6,337 bases of DNA from Desulfurivibrio alkaliphilus (GTDB lineage: Bacteria > Desulfobacterota > Desulfobulbia > Desulfobulbales > Desulfurivibrionaceae). Positions 5,357 to 6,337 of this stretch are shown piece by piece. The notes below the pieces were generated by a model, which searched no databases, had not been told where the DNA came from, and saw only the letters and a program-made list of their open reading frames with translations. Made by a program: the position numbers and the translations under genes. The stretch spans positions 1-6,337 of the forward strand of contig DSDS01000078.1 of NCBI GenBank assembly GCA_011048585.1, read 5' to 3'. The first letter of the stretch is position 1, and each line of letters begins with the position of its first letter.

Positions 5357-6196
5357 ATGGAGATCAGCGGCAAAAGGGCTCTGGTGCTGGGGGCCAACCG
5401 GGGAATCGGCCGCGCCGTGGCCCTGGATCTGGCCCGGCGCGGGGCCCGCGTCATAGCCGGTTGCTATGACTGGCCCGACGATACCGTCAGTCTGGAGCGG
5501 GAACTGGCGATTCTCGACGGCGCCCATCAGGTGATCGTCGCCGACCTGCGCGACGTCGCCGGCGTCCGGGGCTTCTTCGGCCAACTTACCACAGACTACC
5601 TGGATATCCTGATCAACAATCTGGAACGGGGCGGAATGCCCGTGGTCCATGGTCCATACAGTGAAGAACAGTGGGATCTGGAGATCGACACCACCATGAA
5701 GGCCAAGTGGTGGGTAATGCGAGAGGCCCTGCCCCTGCTCAAGGGGGGCGGAGGGGGGGCGGCGGTGGTGGTGATCTCGTCGATCTCCGCCCTGGTGGGG
5801 CGCAGCGGCCCAGCCGGCCTGATCTTCAACGACGCCTACGCCGCCGCCAATCGGGCCCTGGCCTCGTTCACCGAAACCTGGGCCCGGGAGGGAGCCCCCG
5901 GGGTACGGGTCAACGAACTGATGCTGGGCCTGATCAAAACCCGCCATGCCGAGGAGACCAGGGGCTGGGGCCTGCTGACCGAGGAGCAGCGCCGGGCCCT
6001 GCTCGGCCATACCCTGCTGGAACGCAGCGGCGAGATCGCCGAGGTGGTGCAAGCGGTAAATTTCCTGATCAGCCAGGCCACCTACATGACCGGCAGCGTT
6101 ATCCGCCTGGACGGCGGTTACCTGCTGGGGGGAGAAAGGCCGACCGCCATGCCGCCGGGCATTCTTCAGCCCAACAGCCGGACCCAGGAGTCCTAG
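5357..6196 (+). CDS. Short-chain dehydrogenase/reductase family protein with an atypical active site
   Basis: This is a cytosolic Rossmann-fold protein of 279 residues, slightly longer than the usual 250 of classical SDRs. The N-terminal cofactor motif GANRGIG (12-18) is canonical, and Arg15 in the glycine loop is often seen in NADP(H)-preferring members. ADLRD (62-66) matches the adenine-contact region. ISSIS (140-144) carries the expected catalytic serine, and Tyr161 lies in YAAANRALASFTETWARE. VRVNELMLGLIKT (183-195) corresponds to the usual 'VN.i.PG.i.T' block, and TGSVIRLDGGYLLGG (245-259) is the typical C-terminal element. Two deviations stand out: the catalytic Lys of YxxxK is Asn165 (codon AAT, 5849-5851), and NNAG is NNLE (87-90). 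The Ser-Tyr spacing is also about six residues longer than typical. The fold and cofactor binding look intact, so it may be a specialised reductase or a binding or regulatory protein; the substrate is unknown. It starts 15 bp after mltD, with AAGGTGG as ribosome binding site, and is probably co-transcribed. Confidence 0.9.
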   Translation: MEISGKRALVLGANRGIGRAVALDLARRGARVIAGCYDWPDDTVSLERELAILDGAHQVIVADLRDVAGVRGFFGQLTTDYLDILINNLERGGMPVVHGPYSEEQWDLEIDTTMKAKWWVMREALPLLKGGGGGAAVVVISSISALVGRSGPAGLIFNDAYAAANRALASFTETWAREGAPGVRVNELMLGLIKTRHAEETRGWGLLTEEQRRALLGHTLLERSGEIAEVVQAVNFLISQATYMTGSVIRLDGGYLLGGERPTAMPPGILQPNSRTQES

Positions 6197-6337
6197 TCCT
6201 GCCCCTCTTGGCGACCCTTCAGGGCCCAGACCGGAATCTGTCGCAGAATCAGCTCCACCGCCTGGGCTTTGGCTTCGTCGGCCTTCTTGGGCAGACCACC
6301 CTCCTGCTGGGCCAGCTCGGCCATGATCTCCTCGGCA
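6193..6337 (-). CDS. C-terminal end of an unrecognised gene, partial (runs off the right edge)
   Basis: I read this directly on the minus strand. The frame is open from the window edge to TAG (complement of 6193-6195) and gives 47 residues. It begins AEEIMAELAQQEGG, continues LPKKADEAKAQAVELILRQ and ends IPVWALKGRQEGQD. The visible part looks like two amphipathic, Ala/Glu/Lys-rich helices and a short charged tail; I recognise no family and see no membrane segment. Codon use resembles its neighbours (GC-rich third positions) and the frame stays open for its whole visible length, which with the stop-to-stop fit to the SDR supports a real gene. It faces the SDR gene convergently, and the two stop codons share the palindrome CTAG. 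A chance open frame of 47 codons is possible in GC-rich DNA, so this is a moderate call. Confidence 0.6.
   Translation of the reverse strand, partial: AEEIMAELAQQEGGLPKKADEAKAQAVELILRQIPVWALKGRQEGQD

Noticed and set aside
5743..5775. G-rich stretch in the SDR as a G-quadruplex.
   Set aside because: There are only about three usable runs of three G with short loops; the following GG runs come from Ala/Val codons. At best a two-layer structure, which is too common in GC-rich DNA to report.
4010..6052. A 680-codon open frame on the minus strand running antisense to both mltD and the SDR gene.
   Set aside because: Long antisense frames are expected opposite GC-rich genes. The translation is biased to Gly, Gln, Ala and Pro, has no recognisable motif, and runs opposite two genes with complete catalytic or cofactor motifs.
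5357..6196. Naming the SDR as FabG (3-oxoacyl-ACP reductase).
   Set aside because: The general fold and C-terminal TGSVIRLDGG fit, but the missing catalytic Lys, the NNLE motif and the mltD context do not support a FabG assignment.

Overview
The window is GC-rich (roughly 60-65% by eye) and tightly packed bacterial DNA dominated by cell-envelope genes. A class A penicillin-binding protein with an inner-membrane anchor, two lipoproteins with lipoboxes and an MltD-type lytic transglycosylase all indicate a Gram-negative (diderm) organism. The form of the proteins (a class A PBP of about 1,100 residues, an MltD with three LysM repeats, compact high-GC operons) would fit a deltaproteobacterium (Desulfobacterota), but that placement is from impression, not from a database search.

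Layout. Left arm, minus strand, read from 3474 down to 1: a 1102-residue bifunctional class A PBP (166-3474) is followed by a lipoprotein gene that overlaps it by four bases (ATGA) and runs off the window edge at base 1. Only the first 56 codons of the lipoprotein are present: signal peptide, lipobox and a run of seven prolines. Centre: a 136-bp AT-richer divergent intergenic region (3475-3610) holds a 7-bp inverted repeat, weak sigma70-like elements and a small hairpin abutting the ribosome binding site of the right-hand operon. Right arm, plus strand: mltD (3611-5341), then 15 bp later a short-chain dehydrogenase/reductase (SDR) gene (5357-6196). The SDR stop codon overlaps the stop of an opposing minus-strand gene through a CTAG palindrome (6193-6196). 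Only the last 47 codons of that gene are inside the window.

How the genes fit together. The PBP polymerises and cross-links peptidoglycan, while MltD cleaves glycan strands, so a synthase and a lytic enzyme diverge from one control region. The coupled lipoprotein has the N-terminal layout of outer-membrane PBP activators (lipobox plus proline-rich linker, as in LpoB), but its functional domain is outside the window. The SDR has no obvious cell-wall role. It has a good cofactor-binding motif but carries Asn where the catalytic Lys of YxxxK should be, and NNLE in place of NNAG.

Most noteworthy points: an apparently extra segment of about 200 residues inside the PBP transpeptidase domain, the translationally coupled lipoprotein, and the atypical SDR active site. 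I see no mobile element, CRISPR array, RNA gene or clearly new defence-type system. The locus looks chromosomal and largely housekeeping, with a few unusual details.
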